From assembly GCA_021234155.1 (NCBI GenBank), contig JAJEKV010000064.1, positions 5,456,001 to 5,520,000 of the forward strand: DNA of 64,000 nt. The letters are read 5' to 3'. The DNA is from Isoetes taiwanensis (Eukaryota > Streptophyta > Lycopodiopsida > Isoetales > Isoetaceae). Of this stretch, positions 54,014-64,000 are shown piece by piece; position 1 is the first letter of the stretch; each line of letters starts with the position of its first letter. Below the pieces are notes generated by a model. It ran no database searches. It saw only the letters and a list, made by a program, of their open reading frames with translations, and had not been told where the DNA came from. Position numbers and translations under genes: made by a program.

Positions 54014-57000
54014 GATTGAGAGCAACGAAAGGAACTATAGGAACAATCATATAGAAATTAGAAACGCTCATGTGTTAGGCCACAGTGCAAGGCAACTCTT
54101 CAAACTTGGAAATCCTTAAGGGAGACTAGGAATCAAGCAGTAAATCATATGCTAGAGTTGGCAAAAAGAAAGAGCAGATTCAATACAGAGGATACCAAAT
54201 GGTAGTGCATGGAGTCCCTTTGGAAGCTGAATAAGAAGAACCTGAATCTTCTTTTTTATTTTGGGATGGGGTTGGGTACCCTGCCCTGGAACGCCGCATG
54301 TTACGTCGCATGCGGCGTTCCCCTTCCCGCTTGCGGGACGTGCGCTGGCAGCTTTCATCGGGGTTTTGAACTGGCGGATGTCTTTGAAAGTTTTGAATTG
54401 GCCGAGGTCTTTTAAATGCTGCCGCATCTCATTGCAACCTCACTCCCTACTCCCTGGCTCTTCTACGATTTTGGAGCTCACGTTTTTTCTTTCTTTGGTC
54501 TTCTGCGACGATTTTTATTGTGGTCTCTATGACTTTGGCTGTTATAATTTCTCAAGTTGGTTCGTGTATTGAATAGGAAATTGCATTTTGTTTCGTGTGA
54601 GTACCGAAATCTAAGCTCGATTCTTGCTGCTAAACTTGAAGGTTTTCTTTCTTCACCGATACTCAGAAACCCTCAAGCATACAGAGCAGGTAAACGCAGT
54701 AGGTAGAGCGCCTGTTTCTTTCTATATTTGCCGCCGGCCTGTAAAATGCTTAAGCTCTCTTGCTGCATCTAGGAACAAGTAATTGAAGAGGAATGTGGTT
54801 GCATTTTATTTGATGCAATGGTTGGATGGATGCAGGATGTCGCCAGCAAATTTTAACATTCTAGAGACTGGATCCCTTTTGCTCCAACTTATATGCAGAT
54901 CTAAGTTTCCCTTGATGCACATGGTTATTTACAACTGCATATTTGCTTTTTTTTTTTTCTAGCTATTTGCCTTTCTATTGCTCTTCATTTATTTTGTACT
55001 TTTGTAACAGATGGAAGAAACGTTTTTGGGCTAATCGTGTATCCTATCTCAAATGCAGACGTCATGTTTCGGATTTCGGAGCTACATTCCAGTTGCTATG
55101 TGGTAAGCCACGTTTTTTTAGACGCTAATACCTTTCGGATTTCGGAGCTACATTCCAGTTGCTATGTGGTAAGCCACGTTTTTTTAGACGCTAATACCTG
55201 GAGATATCAGGTTTTCCTGAGCCATTCTAAATCCATGGATCAAGAGCATTTCTTAAACCATTTAATGAGATCTGATGATGTGGTACAGATCCACACATGA
55301 TCCACACTTATGAAGTCCCCATAATTTCTTCTTCAGCCAGCAAAAGCAGATTTGGTTTGTAAGCTTTGGCCAAAGATACCATATAGATTTATGCATGAAT
55401 TGTGTTCAATCCGACCTCTTTGTCCATATGCTTTTTTGTTGCTGCATGAGGCATTCCATAAATGCGAATGCGTGTCAGCCTGAATAAACTTTTTAGAATC
55501 ATGCCAGTTTTCAGCTATTGTAACAAGAACCAAGAATCATTAACAACATTTTCAAATCTGTGTATATGTTTATGTGAAGATACAGATCTTAAGACTAGAG
55601 TTTTGTTTCATGTATCATTGTATGGATTAGCAACAAAATTTATGAAACTGTAAAATGAGCAGAGGTAATAAGCTACTTCTCACCTCTATTTTGTTCCCTA
55701 TCTTCTATTTCTGCTATTCCTCAGGATTTTAATTTGATTTGCAGTTTGCTCAAGATAGGAAATGGTTAGATATTCATGAAATTCTTCTTGCTCATCAGTT
55801 ATTGTTCTTGATCTGCAGAGGAGAAACTTGAATGTAGCGCAATGGTTGGATCAAGTAGCTTGGACCGAGTATTACGGCTTCATTATTTAGGTGTCAGGAT
55901 GCATTGGATAAAGATACTAGATTGAGTTGGTACATTTTCTTGCTCTGGGTTTATTTTTAGATTTTGCAATGTCAAGGCAATTAAGCAGATGACTGTTTAA
56001 AAAGCACTATAATTGGCTCATCTCCCATCAGTTTTGGTTCATCTTCTAGCACTACAGGCTATCATTTTTTAGAGTTTTTTTTTCCCCTATTGTTAAAGGA
56101 CGGGGCATGGATGGGATGTTTGCCAGTCTCCTGCTCAATTTTGAGCAGTCATGTATAATATTTCATATTTTCTCTTTTAACACATGACGTTCAAATGACA
56201 TTGCTGGAGAGAGACCAAAATCTACGCAGCATTTGAAATGATCACAGAGAACTTTTTTTCCTTCAATGCAGAGGACCATTCCAGGACCATAGACCATTCC
56301 AGAACATTCCAGGTATGGTAATCATTATGCGATAGACAGTGCTAAGCTAAAGATAAAGGTTTCCATGAACTTCTGTAGTTAGGAGCATCCTACAAATACA
56401 GAGTGAGTAAAATGTCAAGCTAACGTTCAGTAAGAATTAGCTTAACGAGTCAGAGTACCATCATATGAGTTTGTAAGATCTGTGTCAAACTCGCTTTGAT
56501 TCGTACACGTGGTTCCAAGAATAACTTAGTTGTGGTACAGTTGATGCCTTATGAATTTGAATGTGAAGGATTCATCGCAATGTATTACCTATCTGAAGTT
56601 ATGCAACATATAATCTGGCAGTTCACTGCACATAATGATAACATGAAAACATTTACAATAATGCAGTAATGGAAGATGTGACTTGGTGATCAGGGTATGA
56701 ACGTGTCTTCATATTACAATTATGAGCCTGTGATGCTGAAGTTTGTTAAATGAAAAAACATTTGTAGCAGATTATGGTAAGGCAAGATTATGGTAAGGCA
56801 AGGTCTGGCATTTCTCAAACATTTATAGGTAACTTATGTTGTGGATAAGATTTGAACTTTTGTATCTAGAAATGTAGCATGCTGTTGTAATTCTATGACT
56901 GACATCATTTGATATTCCTAAAAGGTAAAGACATAAATGGTCAGGCAGATCAACATGGAACCTTTCTATATACATAGCCTACATTTTTTGCAGATCTACT

Positions 57001-57984
57001 TACCTTCCGGGGATAGTCTTTACGACCACGGCTGCTTGAAAGCATCAGCCACATAGCTAAGATGTTCGTACAGGAGGGCCAAAATTTTCCAAGTTGGATA
57101 ACACATGCGAGCAATTTATTTCTGTTGAGTACGGAACTAGACAACACAGGTCTATTCCATTGAGGAGATTACTGTTCATAGAGTATTTCTCTAAGGTTGA
57201 AAGGCATTTATTTCTGATGTCAGCTGGGATGCAACTACTAATATAACCATTTGCATTTGTGGGCTTAAGTTTATATGTTTCTTGGCTAGGTATATTTTAA
57301 TTTGGCATGCAAAAGTAAGTACTATGTCCCGAAAACTTTTATCTTTTGAATTGTCTCTCTCTCTCTTAAATATCCAAGGGTATCTCTTTTTTAATAGTAA
57401 AAAATATCTAGATTTTGCACTGAAGTTGCCGCCTTCACTACTTGCTTCGTTATGGAGAAAGCAACTAACTGTGCAACATGGACGCTCTATGTATTTTTAT
57501 CACAACTTTGTTTTACCCTAGACACTTTTATTAGAATGTTAATTCCTTGCAATATTATTGGGTCAATTAATTACTACCTAAGAGTTTTGTTGGTTAGCTT
57601 TCTTATGTCTATTCATGGGAATGTTCAAAACCAATGTTAGTGTTAAGAGTACCTAATGTTCAAAACCATGTATTATTATTATTGATCCGAAATCTCTTTA
57701 AATAATTACGATTTAAAAGGGAATATATGCTATGCTATGGGGATGGACAATTGAGTTAGAAAATTAATGAGAAATTATTTAACATGACTACATATGTCAA
57801 CATGCTATTAATCATTCATCCACAATGGACTATGTTTTGAATGTTAATGGAAGTGGCAACTTGAAAGACCTTGGTTTATCTATTTTCTAGATTACATGTC
57901 AAATGTATTTGATCCCACATTTAAGGTTGTGGGTAGCCCTTAAATTTTAGAATTTATAGGTTTAGGTTACGAGGATTTATTTTA
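54014..57984. other. Long non-coding stretch
   Basis: About 4 kb with no gene recognised. It may include the body of the Helitron whose 3' end is at 58814. A 66-bp tandem duplication is listed separately. Small duplications of GACCATTCCAG (56273-56313) and ATTATGGTAAGGCAAG (56770-56805) occur. Confidence 0.45.
55067..55198. repeat. 66-bp tandem duplication
   Basis: Two adjacent copies of a unit beginning TTTCGGATTTCGGAGC and ending GACGCTAATACC, apparently identical, hence recent. Confidence 0.92.
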
Positions 57985-58780
57985 TCATGAATTCTATAGA
58001 ACTTAGAGGATGTAACATATCATCACACTAGGGTTAAGCCTTAGGGGCTTTGGTTTTTTGTTCGGGTTTAGTGTTTGTGTCTTCAGATAGAATATCAGAA
58101 CTCGAGAGAGTCCTAAGATATAAAACACCAAGGGATGCTCTTATATGAATGGGGAGGTATTTCAATTTCTAAACAACTAGCATCTTCACTTTGGGGGTCC
58201 ATACATATGTAGGGCCGTCGCTGCGATCACAGGTGAGTGAAAGACGTCTTTAGAGGATATGGAAGGTATGTTTTGTTTCTTCGCAGATTTCGCTACACAT
58301 TGGGTATTTCATCCCGTTTGATTATTTTAGATACACCACTTGATCTACTTAAAAATAAATCTGCATCATCAGACAATCACACATCTATGATCACGAATTC
58401 TATAGAACTTAGAGGATGCAACATATCATCACACTATAGATCTAGGGTTAAGCCTTAGGGGCTTTGGTTTTGGTTCGGTTTAGTGTTTGTGTCTCTAGAT
58501 AGAATATCATAACTCGAGAGAATCCTAAGATATAAAACACCAAGGGATGCTCTGACATGAATGGGGAGGTATTTCAGTTCCCAAATTGAGGGAGGTCCAT
58601 ACATATGTAGGGCCATCGATGGGATCACAGGTGAGTGAAAGAGGTCTATAGAGGATATGGAAGGTAGGTTTTGCAAACTTCGCTAAGCATTGAGTATTTC
58701 ACCCCGTTTGATTATTTTAGATACACCACTTGATCTACTTAAAGATAAATCTGCATCATTAGACTATCACACATCTATGA
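57985..58780 (+). repeat. About 400-bp tandem duplication in a Helitron 3' region
   Basis: Copy 1 (57985-58390) and copy 2 (58391-58780), period 406, both run from GAATTCTATAGAACTTAGAG to CACACATCTATGA, with small indels. Copy 2 abuts the terminal hairpin of a Helitron. Confidence 0.88.
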
Positions 58781-58784
58781 CTAA

Positions 58785-58814
58785 TGCCCGGCATCGCCGG
58801 GCACACGTTTCTAG
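58785..58814 (+). mobile_element. Helitron 3' terminus
   Basis: The hairpin TGCCCGGC-ATC-GCCGGGCA (58785-58803) is followed seven bases later by CTAG (58811-58814) and a T, the CTRR|T end of a Helitron on the plus strand. The stem matches the one at 48025-48041. The 5' end of this element was not located. Confidence 0.8.
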
Positions 58815-59886
58815 TGTGTATGTATGATAAGAAAATACTCAGGTGAGAATCATAACGGGAAGAGCATACCTGCAAGCAAGTCACATCTCAAAATCCATCA
58901 TATACTGTCTAAGTGCCCTTTGATCCTTGGTTTTGATTTGAAGCAAAAAGAACAACTTACATTGACAAAACATTTGAAATGCATTATGATTTGAGACATC
59001 TAGTCATATGCATCTTGTCAGACTCGCATCACATTATTAACAATACAACAAAGAATAAACAAAGAATCGAATACCTAGATTTCGTAAATGGAAGACTTTT
59101 GAGCTTTATGTGGCCATGTATTAAATCCAATTTTTTTGCATCTTTTCTTTAAAAGGGTTAATCCAAACTTTGGATTCCTTTGATTTACTTTTGCAACAGA
59201 GTTTTCTCCTTCAGACAATCAACGAACTTCTTGAACAATCTGAAAAAGACATGCAAGCAAGTCAGTTACACTCGTTACAACAACGACACAATGACAGAAG
59301 CATCCAGGCAGCCTTTATAAGCCAAGAATATTTTATTCAATTTTTGGCAAGGAGCTTAAGTAGTTATTACCATCTTCATTCTAAATTCACAGCACAACGA
59401 TACCTGTGGAAAGAAATGATAATATGGGCATGCTTAATGCATCAATGCTTTTACATAGTAAGGCCTTGTAAGAAATACCTTCCAAATACCAACAGACAAC
59501 TTTTGCCCGCCTACATTTGCTGTAGCCAGCTATCAAATGAGTATTTTTGGAAATTTTGAGAGGGACGATCTGCAAGGCATAACATACAATCATTCCACTA
59601 TCTCAAACACAAAGAGAGCTAAGGTGTTAGGAATTTACACTGTGCATGTGCATCCTTTCTCAAGATGGTTTTGCATAGCTCTGTTAAAACACATTGAACA
59701 CACATTAGATGTCATCTAAAGCACATATCACCAAACCATCATAATCATTTCTCTCTCTGTCATATATCTTCTAGTTTCAAAATGCAAGATGGCAACGCAA
59801 AGGTCTTACAAAATGATACCCAGCTTTTTAATCTTATGCACTGCTTTTGGAGCAAGTTGCAAACAATTAATGCAGAATGGCCTTGA
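58815..59886. other. Non-coding, no gene recognised
   Basis: The plus frame 59170-59559 (129 codons) has no recognisable domain. Nothing else stands out. Confidence 0.4.
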
Positions 59887-60560
59887 TCAATGTATCACGC
59901 CATGAAATTTAGCCCACTTTGTGGCTCGAATCAAGTTACATGAACCAAGTGGGTTCGCCGGGCGTTTCCGGAGAAAATTAAGCAGGCGAACCCACGCAGT
60001 TGAGGGCGATGGCGTGGGCGTGGGGAGGCTGGCGGATCGTGTCTCCCGGGTTAAGCGACGCAACTTGAGTTGGTGCGAGGCTTGGCGAGCCTCGGCGGCT
60101 CTGGCCCGATTCTGGCCAGGACGGCTACGAGGCCGCTGGGCGAACCGAGGGCTGGCGATGCAGCAGCGCCCGGTACGAGGGGAGTGCGGCTCCAGGAGTG
60201 AGTTCTGATTACGCTGCCGGAGGTTCGGCAGAAGCGCCCGGTCTTGAGTCTGACACGTCTGGTGCAGAAGTGGCAGAGGCCCGGACATTTTGTCGGCGTC
60301 ACCGGGTTCGTGAGCGTGAGCATATCGGGCCCATGGAATCGTGCCACTGCGGGATTATAACAATGGAAGCAAAATTTTTTTCTAGAGAATTTTTTGCGCT
60401 CGGCTCGGGCGCTCCTTGTGCGGTACGTAGAACGAGCTCCCCGGCAAGAAGAAGCTCCGAAGCAACTCCGTTGGATCGATTGAAGCGTGGCCATTTTGTT
60501 GGCTCCTTTGTTGGATCGATTGAGAACGTGGCTCCTTAGCCTGTTAAAACAAGTATTTCG
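59887..60560. other. GC-rich island, unidentified
   Basis: Markedly more GC and CpG rich than its AT-rich left neighbour. Overlapping frames on both strands (up to 147 codons) contain no domain I know. GTTGGATCGATTGA is repeated at about 60469 and 60509. It could be a 5' region of an element or gene. Confidence 0.4.
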
Positions 60561-60739
60561 CCTTCCTTTTTTCTTTGTTTGGAACGATTTTGAGTTGCAT
60601 TGAAGCGATTTTGAGTCTTGTTTTGAGCTCCATTGACAAAATTATAAGTGTGCTTTCGTACAAGTGCATCTAGGTTCCCTATTGCCATCCCTATTGCTAC
60701 TCTGCTTGGTGAGAGTTGCCCATCATAATAAAGTTTGTT

Positions 60740-60830
60740 TCCTTAAGTGGGCGCTTATTTATATTTGTTGAAGCTTATTTGTATTTGTTGAGCGTTGAAC
60801 TTATTTTTATTTGTTGAAGCTTTCTTTTTT
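60740..60830 (+). repeat. Short tandem repeats
   Basis: Three imperfect copies of a roughly 25-base unit with CTTATTT-TATTTGTTGA. Confidence 0.75.
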
Positions 60831-61299
60831 ATTTATTTTTTAAAAGCTTCTCTTAGTCGACTCATAATCACCTGGAATTCAGATATCTATTTCAGAGCAA
60901 TCTACATTTATCCGCCAAAGACCATGTCTCAGCCAGAGGCAGTTCCCGCAGTCGGCATGGATGAGCGTCCCTTGCCATTTGGCCTGCAGAGCGGCCATGT
61001 CCCCCCGCGCGACGGTAGCATTGTTGAATGGTACCCCAACCGCACAATCGTCTTATCCCGCTAGGTATGTTTTGTGTGCTTGTTAACCGTATTTGTTTTG
61101 TGACAGGGAATACCATGGCATTTGGTGCCTGGTGCGCAGGGTCACGTCTGTTGAGAGCGGTCGGGCCCACACCGTTGCCCAGCGGTGGATTTGCACAGCA
61201 CCTGGGTGTACACACTTTGTGGATAGAAGTCGCCGCGACCGGATTTCCGGGATTGACCCGCGATGGGGCTTTGGGGCACCATCGAGCCACCATGCAGGA

Positions 61300-64000
61300 T
61301 CAATGGTGGCCCACGCATTTTATTCCGGCCAAGGGGGTGCAACCCGCCAATGTGCGCGAGAGAGTGGTGTCCGAAGCGGGAGGGGCTGCAAAACGTCGAG
61401 AAGCTCCTGCAAAAGCTGCACGTATGATGGAGGCCGCGGCGAGACATAGAGAGGCGAGGAGACAAGGAGCAACAACGATGCGCCTACAGCATGTCCTTAC
61501 CCCTGAGGCGGCCCTAGATGCCTTCCCTGAGGGGCCGGACGCTATGAGATGTTTGCACACAGCATGAGGGCATGGGCAGTCGCAATATCGCATCCTCATA
61601 TGCTGAGTGTATCTCAGTCCCTCCGCTTGATCGGCTAGCCATAGATAACCGACGTCTGCGGCATCTTCCAACCCGGATGGCGTTGGGGTTATCGTGCAAT
61701 GATTGGATAATGGAGTGAGCACCAAAGATGTCTCTTTGGATATGAGCGTGCTATAAGCGTCCCAAACTTCGGCTGCATGGAAAAAGAGAGGTTACGGCCA
61801 ACACACGAGAGAGAGTTACACCCTTTTGTACTTACCAAGACTCCATCTTTCTTCGCACCGAGTTAGGATTGTGCCTCCGGCTGGCATCGTCCCGTCCGGA
61901 AAACCAATGAGATGAGACACTAGTGTGTACATCCTTATATTGACTTTGCACTGCAAGGTTTGAGTCTTCAAAACTTTCGAGTGTGACTCCAATGTAGTTT
62001 GTTGTGTCGACGTTGGCATGGTTGAACGGCCGTTTGTGTCTCTGCGCCATTTACCATCCCACGTCGCCCCATTCAACCGGGGCCAGTGATTCAAGTACCC
62101 TTGGATGATGTGGTTTTGTCCATAGAGAAGCTGAAATTGTGCCAGCTGGGCATTGTAGGCGTTGGCATTTGGCTCTGTCATCAACCGACGGCCGCAAAGG
62201 CCACGTCTTTCCTTAGCATCTCCCGGCCCGGCGGAAATGGATATTTTGCCGCGACGCCTTGGCGTGGAACCAACATGCAAGAACATTGCACGCAACCTTT
62301 TGCAAAACCGGGCTATTGTTACGAATGTGTTGATACAATCAATGCACGGTCAGCAGCATACCGCCATCTTCCCAACAATGTTAGCCTTCCCGACACAACC
62401 TCGGTGATAGCCCGTCTCTCTCACACCGTCCATGTCAATGGTGATTGACCTCGATCCGATTGTGCCCATTCGCCGAAGACAAGGCGTAGCGCTATCTTCA
62501 GGGCATGTCGTTGGTGCCCCTCGTCGGCCTCCACGCTGCATAGCATGTAAAACACTGGGTACCCCACACCCCCGGCAATCGGTACAACCGCTCCGTACAG
62601 GGGAAACTTCCACAGATTTGTACAGAAGGTTGAATCCATGGCCCAACCACCGCCAGCGCTCCATCTCACAGCAGCCTCCAACATCCTGTCATCTTGGATG
62701 ACTAGGATCCATGGTCGGTCCAACGGCTCGGCAGCATGCGGATTCCAAGGCTGGTGAAAAATCACCTTCCCGGAGGCTTTCCAATCGTCAATCCCGCTCT
62801 CGAGGCTTTCCCAGTCCGTACCCAAACTCCCGCCTACGATGCATAAAATGATAAAATATTTACTTCAAATTCATTACTATTCGCAGCGAACTAATCATTC
62901 TCATAAATCTACAACAACGTCACTGTTCCATAGTAAAAGATTTATCAGTGGAGCTTACCGAGTATTCTCTGCCGGTAGGCCAATTGCCACACATCCTCCT
63001 GCGCCATCGTGAAGCGGTATGTGACTCTCTCAACTGGGCTCACCGTCGTACGTATTTGTGGTCCCCGTGCTCTTGCGATGTCCCACGCAGCACGGGTCAT
63101 TCCAATACTTCTAAGCTCTAGTGCGACAGCCGCAAGGAGTTCAGGATGCACGGGCATGGACCAATCTTCCGCATTGGTGAAAGGATCATGGCCAGTGTGT
63201 TCGGTGCTAACGTATATCCGTGCACCATTTCCATTATCTTTCACTGTCCGCAAACGAAACAAGCAACCTCTGCGGTGGGACCGTCTGATTTGCCTATCCC
63301 CCCGGGTCCCTCTCCTGCGTGGTTGCCTCCATCGGTGGCAGGCATAGTCATCCACAATCTCGCCCGTCGCCCGCCGACGCGTTGATGTCCATGGACCAAA
63401 CGGACACGATGAGTGGTTTGAAGCTCAATCACCCTTTGCTCGAGGAGGTCCACGGTGGTCTCCTCCGCGTAGTTGAAGTCGCTGTCCTTCATGGTGCGAC
63501 CACTTTTGCACGTGCACACTTCCATGCATGCAGTTATGTATTCCTGTGGGATGCCATGGCGCCGCAGACCAATTTCCCATTCCTCTGAAATCTTTTCAAA
63601 CGTGGCAGAGGGGGACCGATGGGTGCTTCCATTCAAGTGGCCCATGGCAACCAACTGGCTCCAAAACTCCACGTAAGGGACTAACTTATGAGGCCCAGTT
63701 GCGCGCCGGTACAACCAGCCGTTGGAGTCATCGTCAACTGCAAACTCCTCACAATATGCAGCCCATCGGTACATCAACCTGACATGGTGCTTTCGATGGG
63801 TGGCCTCCCCTTCTCTGCCGAGACCGGGGCAAGAGGGGATCAGCAACACTTATTTCGGCCGGGTGGGGAACATAGTGTTCCTCAGGGCACGCGACCTCAT
63901 CAACCCATACACGGACTCGTTGAGGGCATAACCACCACGGGGGCAACGGAGCCATTGAACCGGGTCCGGTAGACACCGCCACTTCATGTACAAGCGGTTC
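61300..64000 (-). pseudogene. MULE-type transposase with SWIM zinc finger, partial
   Basis: A Mutator-like (DDE, RNase H fold) transposase entering from beyond the right edge on the minus strand. In order: GARIYVSTEHTGHDPF (near 63200); a donor G|GTAAGC after 62959 spliced to 62833; then GGGWAMDSTFCTNLWKFPLY with a catalytic Asp and VFYMLCSVEADEGHQ; ITIDMDGVRET, where the second Asp is expected, after a frame change near 62450; STQQTTLESHSKVLK with the late Glu; a donor G|GTAAGT at 61836 spliced to 61772; and the SWIM finger YCDCPCPHAVCKHL (CxC-x6-CxH). Splice phases agree at both introns. Frame changes near 63300 and 62450 suggest a mutated copy, unless they are hidden introns. No terminal inverted repeat was found. 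Confidence 0.85.

Noticed and set aside
60924-61449. A plus-strand two-exon gene (VPPRDGSIVEWYPNRTIVLS, then WICTAPGCTHFV)
   Set aside because: The only good donor follows an in-frame TAG, and no family match came to mind for either block. Left unannotated.

Overview
The window looks like repeat-rich nuclear DNA of a land plant. The evidence is GT-AG introns, a plant-type GH17 beta-1,3-glucanase, plant-type LRR and PPR repeats, MSH2 and peroxisomal ABCD transporter fragments, and dense nested transposons (LINE, SINE, Ty3/gypsy, LARD-like LTR element, Helitrons, MULE). I cannot name the species. The long AT-rich spacers and gene-fragment litter would fit a fern, lycophyte, gymnosperm or other large plant genome.

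Layout. At 1951-2985 (+) lies the one clearly intact ordinary gene, an intronless secreted GH17 glucanase with a TATA box. At 6980-8468 (+) is a decayed LINE (endonuclease end plus reverse transcriptase). At 8956-20946 is a complete LTR element of about 12 kb: two LTRs of about 1.6 kb, a GGCAG target duplication, an initiator-Met-like primer site and a polypurine tract, but no recognisable gag-pol. It is therefore best called a LARD-type non-autonomous element. It carries an array of hairpin-forming repeats.

At about 21140-27073 (-) is a Helitron. It has a Rep/helicase frame split only by one in-frame TAG. Directly downstream on the same strand is a four-exon gene that can be assembled from the sequence (all GT-AG, matching phases, 324 aa, own TATA box). 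Its last exon encodes a GIY-YIG nuclease domain. A rolling-circle transposon with an adjacent, possibly resident, GIY-YIG nuclease gene is the most unusual thing I see here.

At 28085-29240 are decayed LRR-kinase and PPR pieces. At 31385-32619 is an LTR-like, tandem-repeat-rich segment that abuts and appears to truncate a gene on the minus strand. That gene's product starts with the exact histone H3 tail ARTKQTAR and ends in an H3/CENH3-like alpha-N helix. Next to it (33426-34600, minus) is an unrecognised multi-exon gene. At 35135-38630 (+) are MSH2 fragments followed by ABCD transporter exons, with a possible DNA transposon inside one ABCD intron.

At 40073-47642 (-) is a degenerate Ty3/gypsy element with an exact initiator-Met primer-binding site. 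It has been hit by three separate 5'-truncated LINE copies, each ending in a simple-sequence tail. Further right are two Helitron 3' termini sharing a GCCCGGC hairpin (48014 minus, 58814 plus), tRNA-derived SINEs, a DUF4283-like ORF with a poly-A end, and, at the right edge, a Mutator-like (MULE) transposase with a SWIM zinc finger (61300 to beyond 64000, minus) that still has good splice sites.

All assignments rest on reading motifs by eye. No alignment or search was run.
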